Of a stretch of 64,000 nt of DNA, positions 62,436 through 64,000 are shown in pieces (position 1 is the stretch's first letter; every line of letters starts with the position of its first letter). Below the pieces are notes generated by a model, which was not told the origin of the DNA, made no database searches, and worked only from the letters and a program-made list of their open reading frames with translations. Position numbers and translations under genes: made by a program. The DNA lies in assembly GCA_938084055.1 (NCBI GenBank), contig CALKDK010000030.1, forward strand, positions 1-64,000, given 5' to 3'. The DNA comes from an uncultured Luminiphilus sp. GTDB lineage: Bacteria; Pseudomonadota; Gammaproteobacteria; Pseudomonadales; Halieaceae.

Positions 62436-64000
62436 ATGGAAAATAGGCGTTTGCGGAGGTCACGGGATTTTATGGTGGCGATTCGATGGTCTGCATTGGG
62501 GTGGAATGGCGCGGGTCATCGCAGCTTGGCCTGGGTCATGCTCCTTTGCCTGCTGGCTGGGTCGGGCCTCTTGCATGGACAGCAACTGGACTCGGCGCAA
62601 ACTCCCTACCTGATCGGGCGCGGCATGGTGGATATTACCGGCCCTGAATTGGGCATGCCACTGTGGGGCTTTGGTCGGCCCGACCAGATTGCGGAGGGTA
62701 TCCATATTCGCCTGCGGTCACGCGCGTTCATAATGGTACAGGCGGACGACACCGAACAACGTCTCGTATTTGTCAGCGCCGACCTCGGAAGTATTGATCA
62801 TCACATTACCCTTGAGGTTGTAGAGCGCCTGCAGCAGCGCTTTGGCGATACCTATACCTTGGATAATGTCATTATTAGTGCCACACATACCCATGCAGGG
62901 CCCAGCGGCTACTGGCAGTCCCGGACCGAAACCGGCCTCGATGGGGGGCACTATCCCGCGCACTTTGAAGCGATTGTTGTGGGCATTACCGCCTCCGTTG
63001 TACAAGCCCATGAGGACCTCCAGCCCGGCAGTATTTTGATCAATACAGGCCGTGTGGCAGACGCCGGGGTAAATCGATCGGTGATTGCCTATTTAGAAAA
63101 TCCTCAACACGAGCGTGACCGCTACAGCGAAGACACCAATACCGCCATGACACTGCTCAAGTTTGTGGGTGAAGATGGCGCGCTGGGCATGATTAACTGG
63201 TACGCCTTGCACCCCACGGCGATGAACTACTACAACCGCCTCATCTCAGGTGACCACAAGGGCTATGCCTCGCTGCAAATGGAAAAGCGCCAGGGCAGCC
63301 GCTATGCGTCAAGCAACGATTTTGTTGCAGCATTTGCCCAGTCTGACCCCGGTGATGTCACACCCAATACCAACCTGGATAATACAGGGCCTGGCAAAAC
63401 AGACGTCGATACGACGCGAATTATGGGCCAACGTCAGCTGGTGGTTGCCCAGAATTTGTTCGATGACGCCAGGGAAGCACTTTCGGGGGAGATCGATTCG
63501 CGTCGCATTTATGTTGACTTGAGCCACTATGCCGTCGATGGTGAATTTACCGGTATGGGCACCCAGCACACCTGTGCCTCGGCTTACGGTTATTCCTTTG
63601 CGGGAGGCTCAACGGAAGACGGGGGAGGGCACTTCCTTTTCAGAGAGGGTATGACCGAACAGAGCACGTGGCGGGACTGGCTGATTCGACTCATCATTGG
63701 GGCGCCCAAGTGGACTGAGCCGGTGCAAAGCTGTCAAAAACCCAAGGCTATTCTGCTGGAGACCGGCACAGGCGCGCCGCCGCTGCAGTCCCAGATACGC
63801 TCAATCACCGTGGCACGCGTTGGCCAACTGGTGATACTCGCCTTGCCGGCAGAGGTGACCACCATGGCGGGCAGACGTTTGCGTGACAGTGTCATGGCCG
63901 AGCTGGGCGACTGGGCAAAGTACATTGTGCTGGCGGGTTACTCCAATGGCTACGCCGGCTATATCACGACCCCCGAGGAATATATGTTGCAGCAGTATGA
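62436..64000 (+). CDS. Neutral ceramidase (partial, runs off right edge)
   Basis: Secreted amidase that cleaves ceramide to sphingosine and fatty acid. The frame stays open to the window end, giving about 521 residues of a protein usually 650-750 long. A basic start and a hydrophobic segment (SLAWVMLLCLLAGSGLL) form a signal sequence; an internal ATG at 62472 is an alternative start. Family motifs are GRGMVDITGP, ISATHTHAGPSGYW (zinc histidines), SDPGDVTPNT (catalytic-serine region is nearby) and CQKPKAILLETGTG. It follows the serine hydrolase gene by 191 nt on the same strand. Confidence 0.9.
   Translation, partial: MENRRLRRSRDFMVAIRWSALGWNGAGHRSLAWVMLLCLLAGSGLLHGQQLDSAQTPYLIGRGMVDITGPELGMPLWGFGRPDQIAEGIHIRLRSRAFIMVQADDTEQRLVFVSADLGSIDHHITLEVVERLQQRFGDTYTLDNVIISATHTHAGPSGYWQSRTETGLDGGHYPAHFEAIVVGITASVVQAHEDLQPGSILINTGRVADAGVNRSVIAYLENPQHERDRYSEDTNTAMTLLKFVGEDGALGMINWYALHPTAMNYYNRLISGDHKGYASLQMEKRQGSRYASSNDFVAAFAQSDPGDVTPNTNLDNTGPGKTDVDTTRIMGQRQLVVAQNLFDDAREALSGEIDSRRIYVDLSHYAVDGEFTGMGTQHTCASAYGYSFAGGSTEDGGGHFLFREGMTEQSTWRDWLIRLIIGAPKWTEPVQSCQKPKAILLETGTGAPPLQSQIRSITVARVGQLVILALPAEVTTMAGRRLRDSVMAELGDWAKYIVLAGYSNGYAGYITTPEEYMLQQY

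Overview
The window is chromosomal DNA of moderately high G+C. It reads as a marine, heterotrophic gammaproteobacterium of the OM60/NOR5 (Halieaceae) or Spongiibacteraceae type. That placement is inference. It rests on TonB receptors with the EEVVVTARKR plug motif, many TetR-controlled acyl-CoA and aromatic catabolic genes, sulfatases, D-amino-acid genes and a neutral ceramidase. No phage, insertion sequence, CRISPR array or rRNA operon was seen.

Layout. 0.3-3.8 kb: a compact selenocysteine operon, selA-selB-selC, on the minus strand. 4-10.5 kb: a carboxyltransferase with a mini biotin carrier, a secreted amidohydrolase and a TonB receptor. 10.7-18.2 kb: a reductase-like gene; an aminotransferase, an Asp/Glu racemase and a D-cysteine desulfhydrase; a small regulator pair; a DNA glycosylase; a sterol-desaturase-type membrane oxygenase. 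18.4-29.7 kb: a PQQ/heme alcohol dehydrogenase lipoprotein, an amidase overlapping a fused opine dehydrogenase/3-hydroxyacyl-CoA dehydrogenase, an alcohol dehydrogenase, an SDR and a second TonB receptor. 29.9-39 kb: alkylsulfatase and sulfatase, aldehyde dehydrogenase, a Tat-exported GMC oxidoreductase with its small subunit, and an aromatic-acid transporter. 39.3-45.5 kb: a ring-hydroxylating dioxygenase operon and a TetR/flavin monooxygenase pair. 45.7-47.7 kb: the D-glutamate genes dgcN-dgcA. 47.7-52.5 kb: MscS, an enoyl-CoA hydratase, a PhoB remnant, TetR and a second Rieske oxygenase. 52.9-60.7 kb: an acyclic-terpene (Atu-like) carboxylase operon with its own TetR and operators. 61-64 kb: a serine hydrolase and the start of a ceramidase that runs off the window.

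Taken together the genes describe uptake and oxidation of hydrophobic or sulfated organic matter. Receptors import it, periplasmic PQQ and GMC dehydrogenases and sulfatases attack it, Rieske and flavin oxygenases open it up, and SDR, ALDH and CoA-dependent carboxylation/hydration steps finish it. A second theme is D-amino-acid turnover.

Four stretches between genes hold decayed pieces of known families: a dgcN N-terminus, a gutted MFS transporter, a PhoB DNA-binding domain and an AMP-ligase N-terminus. The least ordinary observations are a dioxygenase-operon isochorismatase homologue that has lost all three catalytic residues, the opine-dehydrogenase/HADH fusion, and a tRNA-Sec with an apparent 7+5 acceptor/T arm.
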